From an uncultured Senegalimassilia sp. (GTDB taxonomy: Bacteria > Actinomycetota > Coriobacteriia > Coriobacteriales > Eggerthellaceae), in contig NZ_CAKUAT010000014.1 in assembly GCF_934636665.1 (NCBI RefSeq), positions 1 through 64,000 on the forward strand: 64,000 bases of DNA, read 5' to 3'. This document shows positions 34,986 through 43,239 of this stretch, piece by piece. How positions within the stretch are numbered: position 1 is the stretch's first letter; every line of letters starts with the position of its first letter. The notes under the pieces are model-generated. The model was given only the letters and a program-made list of their open reading frames with translations, searched no databases and was not told where the DNA came from. The position numbers and the translations under genes are program-made.

Positions 34986-35867
34986 TTGAAGCGCAAGGAA
35001 GCAAGGGCGCAATCGAACACTCGCAAAAGGGGCGCCGTCAAGCGCAAGAACAAGGCGGCCCGTAAGAAGAAGCGCGAGCAAAGGCAGCATCAGGGCCTTC
35101 GCGAGCGCGCGCACGAGCGCAAGGAAGAGCTGCAACAGAAGGCCAACGAGGAAACGCAGGTGCGCGGCAGGCCCGTGCGCCGCGGCGATATATTCAAGAT
35201 CGTGGGCCTGGCGGCGTTCATCGGCATCGTAAGCCTGGTCAGCTGGCTGGTGTGGCCGTACATCCACATGATGTTCGAGCCCGGCGGCATCGACCAGGTC
35301 ATCGACAGCGTGCGCAACGCCGGCCCCATGGGCTTCCTTATCCTGCTGGCGCTGCAGTTCCTGCAGATCGTGGTGGCGTTCATCCCCGGCGAGGCCACGC
35401 AGATGGCCGCCGGCATGCTCTACGGTCCTTGGGTCGGCAGTCTGGTCATCTTGTTGGGCACTATCTTGTCGAGCGCGTTCGTGTTCATGGTGGTGCACCG
35501 CCTGGGTGCGCCGTTCGTGAAGGACATGGTGTCCGAGAAGTGGATGGATAAGTTCGATCGCTTCGAGCGGTCCGGCAAGCTGGAGCTCATCGTGTTCGTG
35601 CTGTTCCTCATCCCCGGCATGCCGAAGGACATCTTCACGTACCTGGTGCCGTTGACCGACATGCGCATGCGCACGTTCCTGCTGCTGTCCAACATCGGCC
35701 GCATCCCGGGCATCTTGGTGTCCACGTACGCGGCAAGCGGCCTGGTCGACGGGAACGTGTGGCAGAGCATCGTCATACTCGGGGTGCTCGCCGTGGTCGC
35801 GGTGGTGTGCGTGATTTTCCGCGAGCAGCTGATGGGTGTGGTCGAGAAGTTGGGGAAGAAAAGGTAA
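34986..35867 (+). CDS. VTT/DedA-like membrane protein (TVP38/TMEM64 family)
   Basis: The protein has 293 residues: a Lys/Arg/Gln-rich cytoplasmic N-terminus (about 70 residues) followed by five or six membrane helices. The VTT signature region is IPGEATQMAAGMLYGPWVGSLVILLGTILSSAFVF (split across about residues 140-170), and IPGMPKDIFTYLVPLT forms the second re-entrant half. Such proteins scramble or transport phospholipids or small anions across the membrane. The start is a TTG with a weak SD, chosen because no better in-frame start exists before the first helix. It overlaps nothing but is 22 bp after the PRC-barrel gene, so co-transcribed. Confidence 0.85.
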   Translation: MKRKEARAQSNTRKRGAVKRKNKAARKKKREQRQHQGLRERAHERKEELQQKANEETQVRGRPVRRGDIFKIVGLAAFIGIVSLVSWLVWPYIHMMFEPGGIDQVIDSVRNAGPMGFLILLALQFLQIVVAFIPGEATQMAAGMLYGPWVGSLVILLGTILSSAFVFMVVHRLGAPFVKDMVSEKWMDKFDRFERSGKLELIVFVLFLIPGMPKDIFTYLVPLTDMRMRTFLLLSNIGRIPGILVSTYAASGLVDGNVWQSIVILGVLAVVAVVCVIFREQLMGVVEKLGKKR

Positions 35868-35877
35868 GGGAAACGCT

Positions 35878-36642
35878 ATGGATCCGATGAACGAACGCAG
35901 CGCAGCCGACGAGCTGGCCGCCGCCGAGGCGGAGCTGAAGGCCGCACAGGAACGTCTTGATGCCGCGCGTTTGCGCATGGCGTCCGAACAGCCGCAGGCA
36001 GCGCCTGCTGCTCCGCAAGGGACCCAGCCTCAGCCGCAGCCGTACGCGCAAGCGCAGCAGGTGTCGTATGCCGCTCAGCCGGCTCAGCCGGCGTCGTTTG
36101 GCTCGCAACCGCAGCCCCAGCAGCCGACTCAGCCGGCAGCCGCTTGGCAGCCCGATGCGCAACAGGCGCAGGGCCAGCCCTATGCCACGCAGTCTGGCGT
36201 CCAGCAGCCGGCTCGGTCGTACGCCGCGCCGCAGCAAGGGTCGCCGTACGCACAACCTCAGCCGCAAGCGCAGGCGGCCCAGCAGCCGTATGGCGCGCAG
36301 CCGGGCTACGGGTCCGTGCCGCCGCAGAACCCGTACGGCCAGCAGACGCAATACGGGTATCAGCAGCCCTACGCCGCGCCCGCGGTCGGCGAAAAGGACC
36401 ATGTGGCGGCAGGCTTGCTCGCGCTGTTCCTGGGCTGGCTCGGCGTGCACAAGTTCTACCTGGGCTATAACACCTCGGGCTTCATCATGCTGGGCACGTC
36501 CATCCTCGGCGGTATCCTCACGTTGTCGGTGGCTTCATGGGCCATTTGGGTCATCGCCATCGTCGAGGGCATCTTCTACCTCTCGAAGTCCCAAACCGAG
36601 TTCGAGCAGATGTACGTGATAAATAAACGAGAATGGTTCTAA
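35878..36642 (+). CDS. TM2-domain membrane protein with Gln/Pro-rich N-terminus
   Basis: This 254-residue protein has a short coiled helix (ELAAAEAELKAAQERLDAAR), then about 130 residues of Gln/Pro/Tyr/Ala low complexity. The C-terminal TM2 domain has two helices with the signature LALFLGWLGVHKFYLGYNTSGF and a DE-type acidic end. TM2 proteins have no fixed function. AAGGGAAACGCT precedes the ATG at 35878. It is the last gene of the YtxH/PRC/VTT/TM2 group. Confidence 0.9.
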   Translation: MDPMNERSAADELAAAEAELKAAQERLDAARLRMASEQPQAAPAAPQGTQPQPQPYAQAQQVSYAAQPAQPASFGSQPQPQQPTQPAAAWQPDAQQAQGQPYATQSGVQQPARSYAAPQQGSPYAQPQPQAQAAQQPYGAQPGYGSVPPQNPYGQQTQYGYQQPYAAPAVGEKDHVAAGLLALFLGWLGVHKFYLGYNTSGFIMLGTSILGGILTLSVASWAIWVIAIVEGIFYLSKSQTEFEQMYVINKREWF

Positions 36643-36647
36643 CGGTT

Positions 36648-36669
36648 CCGCCTGCCTGCCGGCAGGCGG
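36648..36669. terminator. Hairpin after the TM2 gene, probable transcript end
   Basis: The perfect 9-bp stem CCGCCTGCC pairs with GGCAGGCGG around a TGCC loop, 6 bp beyond the TM2 stop. No T run follows, so intrinsic termination is uncertain. Confidence 0.45.
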
Positions 36670-36685
36670 ATTGACTCGACGCTGC

Positions 36686-36785
36686 GGGGCCCTGCGGCAC
36701 GCCGTCTCGCCCTTCAGCTGCGCAGGCATGGCCCTTAGGCCAATGCCTGCTTGCTTCAGGGCGATACGACGCACCGCAGGGCCCC
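36686..36785. ncRNA. 100-nt multi-helix hairpin, candidate structured RNA or repeat
   Basis: Three nested helices share one axis: GGGGCCCTGCGG (36686-36697) with CCGCAGGGCCCC (36774-36785), TCGCCCT (36707-36713) with AGGGCGA (36758-36764), and GCAGGCATGGCC (36722-36733) with GGCC-A-ATGCCTGC (36738-36750) around a CTTA loop. The gap from 36643 to 37065 contains no convincing gene, so this is the main feature of 420 bp of non-coding DNA. It could be an sRNA, a degenerate mobile element end, or a strong attenuator upstream of the aldolase gene; the strand is not determined. Confidence 0.5.
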
Positions 36786-37065
36786 TCGCTGACTTTGCTG
36801 GCGTCCCGGATGTTTTTACTTTCTATCCCCGGAGGCTTTGCTTTCTGTCTCTGAGTTTGTTGGGGGAGGGGCTATGGCGAACGCCCCTTGCGCCTGGCGT
36901 CCTCAGCGGTGGGAAAGGTCCGGCGAGTGGTCGCTTGCTGGATTGGTCGCGGCTTTTTTCCGTGGATAGGCGCGGCGGGGTTGCTGCTTCGTTAAAATGA
37001 ATCCAGACATGCGGCGCGTGCTGCGCCGTTTTTCTTGGAACTTGCATCCTATAAGGAGGAACATC

Positions 37066-38016
37066 ATGCCCAAGATCACTCGCGACCAGGTGAAGGTGCC
37101 TGCCGACGTCCTGGCAGACGTCCGCGAGACGTACGTCGACAACTACATGAAGGCCACCCGTGGCACGGGCCGCCTCATGCTGTTCGCGTGCGACCAGAAG
37201 GTTGAGCACCTGAACAAGGACTTCTACGGCGAGGGCATCGACATCGCCGATGCCGAGCCGGAGCATCTCTTCAAGATCGGCGATCAGGGCGTGTGCGGCG
37301 TTTTGGCTGGCCAGCGTGGTCTTATCGCGCAGTATGCCGCCGATTACCCCAACATCAACTACCTGGTGAAGATGAACTCCAAGACCAACCTGGTCAAGAC
37401 CGCCCAGGAAGATCCGTACAGCCCGCAGCTGTACGACCTGGAGGCCGTGCTCGCCATGCGCGAGAACGGCGTGAACATCGTGGGCCTGGGCTACACCATC
37501 TACCTGGGCAGCGAGTACGAATCCACCATGCTGGCCGAGGCCGGCGAGCTCATCGCCGCCGCCCATGCCAACGGCCTGCTGGTCGTGCTGTGGATCTACC
37601 CGCGCGGCAAGGCCGTCGCGGCTGAGAAGGACCCGGACCTGATCGCGGGCGCCGCCGGCGTCGCGCTGTGCCTGGGCGCCGACTTCGTGAAGGTCAACCC
37701 GCCCAAGCCCGAGGGCGACGACAAGCGTACGGCCGCCGAGGCCCTGAAGGTCGCCTCCATGGCCGCAGGCCGCACGGGCCTGGTTTGCGCCGGCGGCTCC
37801 ACCGTTGACGCCGAGACGTTCCTGACCCAGCTGCACGACCAGATCCACGTGGGCGGCGCCGACGGCAACGCCACCGGCCGCAACATCCACCAGCGCAGCC
37901 TGGACGAGGCCGTTCGTCTGACGAAGGCCATCAGCGCCATCACGCTGGCCGACTACACCGTTGCCGACGCCCTGAAGGTGTTCAACGGCGAGGCCGACTT
38001 CGCCTGGGAGGACTAG
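37066..38016 (+). CDS. Class I fructose-bisphosphate aldolase (DhnA/DeoC-type)
   Basis: This 316-residue TIM-barrel enzyme cleaves fructose-1,6-bisphosphate (or a related ketose phosphate) to triose phosphates through a Schiff base. GADFVKVNPP (about residues 205-214) supplies the candidate catalytic Lys. LMLFACDQKVEHLN and the phosphate-binding AGGSTVDAETF match the DhnA/LacD-like group found in archaea and some bacteria. AAGGAGG lies 8 nt before the ATG at 37066. It is a single gene closed by an intrinsic terminator. Confidence 0.9.
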   Translation: MPKITRDQVKVPADVLADVRETYVDNYMKATRGTGRLMLFACDQKVEHLNKDFYGEGIDIADAEPEHLFKIGDQGVCGVLAGQRGLIAQYAADYPNINYLVKMNSKTNLVKTAQEDPYSPQLYDLEAVLAMRENGVNIVGLGYTIYLGSEYESTMLAEAGELIAAAHANGLLVVLWIYPRGKAVAAEKDPDLIAGAAGVALCLGADFVKVNPPKPEGDDKRTAAEALKVASMAAGRTGLVCAGGSTVDAETFLTQLHDQIHVGGADGNATGRNIHQRSLDEAVRLTKAISAITLADYTVADALKVFNGEADFAWED

Positions 38017-38126
38017 CATCCCCGCCTGATCGAAGGCAAAACCATAACGTTGCCGCAAGCGCCTAGCCATCACGCAAGGTTTGCGGGCAGGCGGGCCGTC
38101 AGGCCCCGGCAACGCAGCAGAACCAA

Positions 38127-38160
38127 GCGCCCGGAAGGTACGCCTTCCGGGCGCCTTTAC
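38127..38160 (+). terminator. Intrinsic terminator of the aldolase gene
   Basis: GCGCCCGGAAGG (38127-38138), loop TACG, CCTTCCGGGCGC (38143-38154), then TTTACGTTTT. Confidence 0.85.
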
Positions 38161-38166
38161 GTTTTC

Positions 38167-38268
38167 ATGGTTTTGTGCATATGCGCAAAACCATATGGTT
38201 TTCGATGTTAACCATGAGTACTATTCACCGATATTTTGGAAAATGTGTACATTTTCGGCCTCCAAAAT
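38167..38268. promoter_or_regulatory. Dense palindrome cluster upstream of the cstA unit
   Basis: It begins with ATGGTTTTG...CAAAACCAT (38167-38175/38186-38194), which overlaps the perfect palindrome AAAACCATATGGTTTT at 38187-38202. Then ATTTTGGA (38233-38240) pairs with TCCAAAAT (38261-38268) around the inner palindrome GAAAATGT-GT-ACATTTTC (38239-38256). The A/T content is well above the window average. At least two different repressor or activator sites are likely, controlling the hypothetical gene and probably cstA behind it. Confidence 0.6.
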
Positions 38269-38285
38269 CCTACTAAAGCACTACA

Positions 38286-39014
38286 ATGAAAAAGCACGCA
38301 AGACGCGGAGCTAGGCAAGATGCTGAAGGAGTTTGCGGGTTTTTGAGCGATCGAACGGCTATTCAGACAGGTGTCAAAGGCACCGACCATCCAGTCGAAC
38401 AGACGGATGCTTCGGGAAAATCCAGGCGTGAGGCGGAGGAACAGGCCGCCGTGCGCGTTGGGGAGCCAGCCCTTCGGTCCGAGGAGCAACCCTCCCGGGC
38501 AAAGGACGAAAAACACTTGGTGCTGAAGCGTATTCTCGCTGCACACGAGCAATGGTTCGATGTGCGACGGGGATACGAGTACGCCGGCCGCACCTTCCCC
38601 GGGTATGCCGAGTTCCATTCCTATGGCGAAAAATACGTGCTGGTCAAAAGCGCGAAGCTATGGGAAGTCGACACGCATGAGTATCTGTTCTTCGTCCTCG
38701 CCGATGCCTTGGATGAAACTCAGGTGCGCGATCTTGTGTCGTTCATGGAACATGATGGGCTCAAAAAGGTGGTTCCCAAGCCGAACCATATGTCCTCGGC
38801 CATATCCCTGGTGATCGTTGCGGATTCCTGCACCCAGGAAGCGGCGAAGGCGGTGCGCAAAACGCGTTTCCGCAAGAACTTCGCCCTGGGCATCCGTGGC
38901 TGGGCCGACCTTCGGGTGGCCGTCGCCGACCTCTCTGCGAACCGCGTGATAACGAACGCGGCGGGCAAGCAGCTGAAAACCACGTTGGAGGCGAACCTGC
39001 TGCCGCGTTCCTAA
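38286..39014 (+). CDS. Conserved-looking protein of unknown function upstream of cstA
   Basis: This 242-residue protein has a charged, probably disordered first 75 residues. A folded domain follows (about 76-242) with DVRRGYEYAGRTFPGYAEFH, EYLFFVLADALDE and NRVITNAAGKQLKTTLE. There is no signal peptide or membrane segment. No RBS precedes the ATG, so the true start could be internal, near residue 70. It ends 30 bp before the cstA ATG, so the two are probably co-transcribed and it may be linked to pyruvate/peptide use; that is inference. I do not recognise the family. Confidence 0.65.
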   Translation: MKKHARRGARQDAEGVCGFLSDRTAIQTGVKGTDHPVEQTDASGKSRREAEEQAAVRVGEPALRSEEQPSRAKDEKHLVLKRILAAHEQWFDVRRGYEYAGRTFPGYAEFHSYGEKYVLVKSAKLWEVDTHEYLFFVLADALDETQVRDLVSFMEHDGLKKVVPKPNHMSSAISLVIVADSCTQEAAKAVRKTRFRKNFALGIRGWADLRVAVADLSANRVITNAAGKQLKTTLEANLLPRS

Positions 39015-39044
39015 CATCGGAAACGCAAAACAGAAGAGGGTTCC

Positions 39045-40850
39045 ATGAACGCATTGCTTATCCTCCTTGTTGCTGCGGTCATCCTGGTCATCGGCTATGT
39101 CTGCTATGGCGGTTGGCTGGCGAAGCAATGGGGGGTCGATCCCAAGAATCCGACTCCGGCACACGAACTGGAAGACGGCGTGGACTACGTTCCCGCGCCG
39201 CCCTACGTGGTGCTGGGTCATCATTTCTCGTCCATCGCCGGCGCCGGCCCCATCAACGGCCCCATCCAGGCGGCCGTATTCGGCTGGGTGCCCGTGCTGC
39301 TGTGGGTGCTCATCGGCGGCATCTTCTTCGGCGCCATGCACGACTTCGGCAGCCTGTTCGCATCGCTGCGCCATAAGGGCCAGACGCTGGCCGTCGTGGT
39401 CGCGGAGAACATCGACAACACGGCGAAGAAGCTGTTCTGCATCTTCGCGTACCTGACGTTGCTGCTGGTGGTGGCCGCATTCGCCTCCATCGTGGCGAAC
39501 ACGTTCGCCGTGGTGCCCGACCTGGACGGCACGAAGGCCGCCACGAACCTGGCCAACCAGCAGACGGCCATGATCTCGGTGATCTTCATCGGCGTCGCCG
39601 TCGTCTACGGCGTCCTCACGCGCGGCCGCAACATCCCCGGCCCGGTCAACATCGCCTCCGCCATCGTGCTGATCGTCATCATGGTGGCCATCGGCTACAA
39701 CCTGCCGCTCATGGGCATCGCCCTGTCGCTGGATTACAACACGTGGATGATCATCCTGGGCGTGTACATCCTGATCGCATCGGTCGCCCCCGTGTGGATC
39801 TTGCTGCAGCCCCGCGACTACCTGTCCAGCTACCTGCTGTACGGCATGATCTTGCTGGCCGTCATCGGCATCGTGGGCGCATCCCTCACGGGTGCGGCTT
39901 CGAATCTGCAGATCCCCGCGTTCACGGGCTTCGTCGCCACGAACGCCGCGTTTGACGCCTCCACGGGCCAGGCGCTCGTCGACCAGGCCGGCAAGGCCAT
40001 CACGAACAAGGCCGCCGCTTCGGGCTTCCTGTTCCCGGCCCTGTTCATCACCATCGCCTGCGGCGCCATCTCCGGGTTCCACAGCTTGGTAGCCTCCGGC
40101 ACCACGTCCAAGCAGCTGGATAGGGAAGCGGAAGCGCAGCCCATCGGCTACGGCGGCATGCTCATCGAGTGCCTGCTGGCCGTCATCTCGCTGTGCGCCG
40201 TCGGCTTCGTGTGGAGCAAGTACGCCGCGGGCGGCTATGCCTCCCCGACCGCCGTCTTCGCCGACGGCCTGTCCCAGATGCTCGCATGCATCCCCGGCCT
40301 GTCCAACGTGCAGGGCTTGGCATATGCGCTGCTCATCCTGGCCGTTTCCGCGTTCTGCCTGACCTCGCTCGACACCGCCACCCGTCTGGCCCGCTACATG
40401 TTCCAGGAGCTTTGGACCCCCGTCGACGCGAATCGCGAGGACCTGACGGGCGTGCGCAAGGTCATGACGAACCCCTACGTCGCCACCATCATCACCGTGG
40501 TCATCGGCGTGTTCCTGGGCATGACCGGCTACACCATCATCTGGCCGCTGTTCGGCGCCGCCAACCAGCTGCTGGCAGCCCTGGCGCTGCTGGCCGTGTG
40601 CGCATGGCTGGGCAACGCGGGCCGCAACAACAAGATGTTCTTCGTGCCCATGGCCTTTATGCTGGCCGCCACGCTCACCTCGCTGGGCATCACGTTCTAC
40701 CAGAAGACCCTGCTCATCATGAAGGGCGGCGACATCTTCGCCCCCGCCGTGCAGGCGCTGCTGGCCGTGCTGCTGTTCGTGCTGGCCGTGGTGCTGGCCG
40801 TCAAGGGCGTGAAGACCATCGTGGCCACCGCCAAGCGCAACGCCGCGTAA
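39045..40850 (+). CDS. cstA: CstA-family carbon starvation / pyruvate transporter
   Basis: This 601-residue polytopic membrane protein has about sixteen hydrophobic helices. The CstA signature GHHFSSIAGAGPINGP lies near residues 64-79 and FFGAMHDFGSLFAS just after. Family members (CstA, YjiY/BtsT) import pyruvate, or peptides in starved cells, and are usually under two-component or CRP control. GAAGAGGG is 5 bp before the ATG. It ends in an intrinsic terminator. The palindrome cluster ahead of the preceding gene is the likely control point. Confidence 0.93.
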   Translation: MNALLILLVAAVILVIGYVCYGGWLAKQWGVDPKNPTPAHELEDGVDYVPAPPYVVLGHHFSSIAGAGPINGPIQAAVFGWVPVLLWVLIGGIFFGAMHDFGSLFASLRHKGQTLAVVVAENIDNTAKKLFCIFAYLTLLLVVAAFASIVANTFAVVPDLDGTKAATNLANQQTAMISVIFIGVAVVYGVLTRGRNIPGPVNIASAIVLIVIMVAIGYNLPLMGIALSLDYNTWMIILGVYILIASVAPVWILLQPRDYLSSYLLYGMILLAVIGIVGASLTGAASNLQIPAFTGFVATNAAFDASTGQALVDQAGKAITNKAAASGFLFPALFITIACGAISGFHSLVASGTTSKQLDREAEAQPIGYGGMLIECLLAVISLCAVGFVWSKYAAGGYASPTAVFADGLSQMLACIPGLSNVQGLAYALLILAVSAFCLTSLDTATRLARYMFQELWTPVDANREDLTGVRKVMTNPYVATIITVVIGVFLGMTGYTIIWPLFGAANQLLAALALLAVCAWLGNAGRNNKMFFVPMAFMLAATLTSLGITFYQKTLLIMKGGDIFAPAVQALLAVLLFVLAVVLAVKGVKTIVATAKRNAA

Positions 40851-40906
40851 GCTGCTGTTTCGCTAGCGGGAAGGTCGCGCGATTCTGCGCCTTGTGAGAC
40901 TGGAAG

Positions 40907-40938
40907 CCCCGTCGCAACTTCGGTTGCGGCGGGGTTTT
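40907..40938 (+). terminator. Intrinsic terminator of cstA
   Basis: CCCCGTCGCAAC, loop TTCG, GTTGCGGCGGGG with one G-U type mismatch tolerance, then TTTT. The UUCG tetraloop adds stability. Confidence 0.88.
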
Positions 40939-41101
40939 CGCGTGCTATGGGGCGTCTGCGCCGTACGGGGTGAGTGGGGCTGCCCGCGGCGGGGAAGAGG
41001 GCGCACGGTTTCGCGAGGTTTTGCAGGCTGCCTGTGCAGCCTTCTTGCGGTGGTGGCGCGGGCGAAGGGGCGGGTGCGGAGACGTGGCTGGGCGAGAGGC
41101 G

Positions 41102-42733
41102 CTACTCCCAGAACAGTTTCGTGAGGCCGACGCGGGATTGCGTGCCGGTTTTCTGGTAGAGCGAAGTTAGGTGCCGCTGGAGCACGCGCAGGGAGATGCC
41201 CATGTCCGTGGCCACATGCTTGAGCGGGCGCTCGTCGGCGGTGACGGCGGCAAGTACCTCGGTCTCGCGCGGCGTGAGCGAGAAGCGGCTGGCGAAATCC
41301 TTAAGGCGTGCCTCGGGGTCGATAGCTGCATCGTCCGCGGAAGGCGCGGCGTCGGGTGCTGCGTGTTGCGCGGCTTCCGATGTATGCTCGGCGACTGCCG
41401 GCTGAGCAGGCATTTCGCCCTCGGCGGGGCCGGGCGCAGCATCGCTGGCGGCAGGCATGCGCTCACCGGCTGTCGCTTGGCCAGGCGCAGCATCGCTGGC
41501 GGAGCCGGACGCGTCGGCTTGCTGCCCGGCACGTCCTCCGGTTTCGCCATCCCTCGGGCGCGGGCGCAGATCCAGCATGCCGGCGGCGAAGAGCAGCGCG
41601 TTGATGCCGATGATCAGGGGGACCAGCAGCACGACAACGGCTATGGGGCTTGTCAGGTTGATCACCAGCAGCGCGGGTGCGCCGATTGCGATGGCGGTCA
41701 CATTGTTGAGCGCTCGCCCCATGCTGCACCACAGGTCGGGTGCGCGCAGGAACTGCGCTATCCAGACGAACACCGCAGTATAGAACGTCATGAAAACGCC
41801 CGAGCCCAGGAAGTAGACGACTTCCCCGATGGCGTATGGCCCGCCCGCCTCCACCCCGAGCATCGCGCCGACTGAGAGCAGCATCATCCAGAACATGACG
41901 ATGCCCAGGTAACGCGCCCGGTGCAGGTCGAACAGCACGCCGCCGGCGAAGCCTCCGACTGCCATCAGAACGCGCGGCGTTATGTTGGTATATTGGCTGG
42001 TCCAGGGCGAGCCGATGTCCATAAAGGTGTAGAGCGTGTTGAACAGCACGGAGAACAACAGCACCAGCGCGAAGATCACGATGACGGCGGTACGAGGGGT
42101 CATGTGGTCGAGACGCCATCCGGCGAACTTGCTGCTTTCGAGGTGGTTTCCTCTGCGCTGTTCTCGTTGCGTGGAAAAGTCTACGAGTACGGATTGGGGC
42201 GGCCATATGCGCGCGTTGATCACTCCTAGGGCGATGATGCTCGCGGAAAGCACGACAGCTTCGACCAGGTGGTTCGACGTGAATTCGAGCAGGGGGATTT
42301 GCGCGAGCACGCCAAGCGCGTGGCTGCCGCCGATCAACGTCGCGAACCGCGCGATGCTGCGCGACCTCACGCATGTTGCCCAGTACACGGTGGCGCCGGC
42401 AAGCCCGATAAGGAAGAATCCGACCGCACCCGTGCATGCGATTACCAGCGGCGACGACGCGAAAACGACGCCGACAAGGGATGCGACCCCAAGGACGGTG
42501 ACGACTCCCATGAACACAGGCCGGCCCTTTCCCCCGACAAGACGGTTTTTAAGGGGGAAGGCCAGCAGGCCCAGGGTGCTGGCTCCTTGGATGGGGAACT
42601 GCGAGAAGAAGGGACTATGCCCTCCAGGTTGAGCTAGGTTGGCCTGGAAGAACAGCGTTGACTCAAGGAACACGAAGAAGAACAACGCAAGTGCGCAAAA
42701 CAGCAGTCTATTTTCGCGTTTCGCGTTGCCCAT
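41102..42733 (-). CDS. LuxR-family regulator with N-terminal 12-helix transporter-like domain (second copy)
   Basis: This 543-residue protein has about twelve membrane helices (to ~residue 400). A ~90-residue Ala/Pro/Glu linker follows, and then a C-terminal LuxR HTH: FSLTPRETEVLAAV and DMGISLRVLQRHLTSLYQKTG. The same architecture as the gene at 8682-10763, but divergent in sequence. The frame begins at 42808, but the ATG at 42733 is chosen because GGAAGGAGGGG lies 5-8 nt upstream. It is divergent from the giant surface protein gene across a region with a perfect palindrome, so it is a candidate regulator of that gene. Confidence 0.88.
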   Translation of the reverse strand: MGNAKRENRLLFCALALFFFVFLESTLFFQANLAQPGGHSPFFSQFPIQGASTLGLLAFPLKNRLVGGKGRPVFMGVVTVLGVASLVGVVFASSPLVIACTGAVGFFLIGLAGATVYWATCVRSRSIARFATLIGGSHALGVLAQIPLLEFTSNHLVEAVVLSASIIALGVINARIWPPQSVLVDFSTQREQRRGNHLESSKFAGWRLDHMTPRTAVIVIFALVLLFSVLFNTLYTFMDIGSPWTSQYTNITPRVLMAVGGFAGGVLFDLHRARYLGIVMFWMMLLSVGAMLGVEAGGPYAIGEVVYFLGSGVFMTFYTAVFVWIAQFLRAPDLWCSMGRALNNVTAIAIGAPALLVINLTSPIAVVVLLVPLIIGINALLFAAGMLDLRPRPRDGETGGRAGQQADASGSASDAAPGQATAGERMPAASDAAPGPAEGEMPAQPAVAEHTSEAAQHAAPDAAPSADDAAIDPEARLKDFASRFSLTPRETEVLAAVTADERPLKHVATDMGISLRVLQRHLTSLYQKTGTQSRVGLTKLFWE

Positions 42734-43014
42734 CGCACCCCTCCTTCCAGGCGTGTCCGTGCCCCCTAAACCTATTGTATCCCGTGTTGCGTTACCTTCG
42801 TTTTTCAATTTCTCCCAGATGGCTAACTTTGGCCGCGAGTTCTTGGGAAGCGTCCGCGGCTTGGCCGCATTGTCAACGGGGGTCGTTTATACGACCCCCT
42901 GGCGCCCGTTCGCCCACCTGCGAAAACGGAATATCGGGGTCGTACGTTCGCATATACGGCGTGGTTCCCTGTACCCCCATTAGCAATGATGTTATCAGGA
43001 GGTGCAGTGGCTTG
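42734..43014. promoter_or_regulatory. Divergent control region between the LuxR-type gene and the adhesin
   Basis: The 9-bp arms GGGGGTCGT (42878-42886) and ACGACCCCC (42891-42899) form a perfect palindrome around TTAT. A half-site, GGGGTCGT, recurs at 42936-42943. AGGAGGT at 42997-43003 is a strong ribosome-binding site for the leader ORF that follows. A -35/-10 pair for the plus strand was not convincing. Confidence 0.55.
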
Positions 43015-43239
43015 ATGCCGGCTGCGCCGCTGGTGCGATGCGCGGTTTCGGGCTGTGCGCGCGTTCGACGATTGGCGGGGAAATGCCGACGTCGGCGGGC
43101 GCCATGGCATGGGGAGAACCGTGCGGGAAGGAGCGGGCCCGTGAAGACGTCAGGGTACCGGAAGAGCCCGAGCGCGCGCATATGCAAGCGCATGGGGATA
43201 TGGAAGGCCGCGATGCGGTGGAAGGAGGCGAGGACATGA
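43015..43239 (+). CDS. Leader ORF coupled to the adhesin, 74 residues
   Basis: ATG at 43015 is 11 bp after AGGAGGT (a TTG at 43012 is one codon earlier, in frame). The frame encodes an Arg/Cys/Ala-rich peptide and stops in a TGA that overlaps the adhesin ATG at 43236 (ATGA). The strong SD has no better user: the adhesin's own frame is also open here but its signal peptide begins at 43236. It may be a leader peptide giving coupled translation, or chance. Composition is shadow-like, so confidence is low. Confidence 0.3.
   Translation: MPAAPLVRCAVSGCARVRRLAGKCRRRRAPWHGENRAGRSGPVKTSGYRKSPSARICKRMGIWKAAMRWKEART

Noticed and set aside
42639..42983. Plus-strand ORF overlapping the start of the second LuxR-type gene
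   Set aside because: It mostly mirrors the membrane protein's first codons, has no RBS, and continues into the palindrome region.
43002..43235. N-terminal extension of the giant surface protein
   Set aside because: The frame is open, but the GTG at 43002 lies within the SD itself, and a clear signal peptide with its own GGAAGGAGG starts at 43236.
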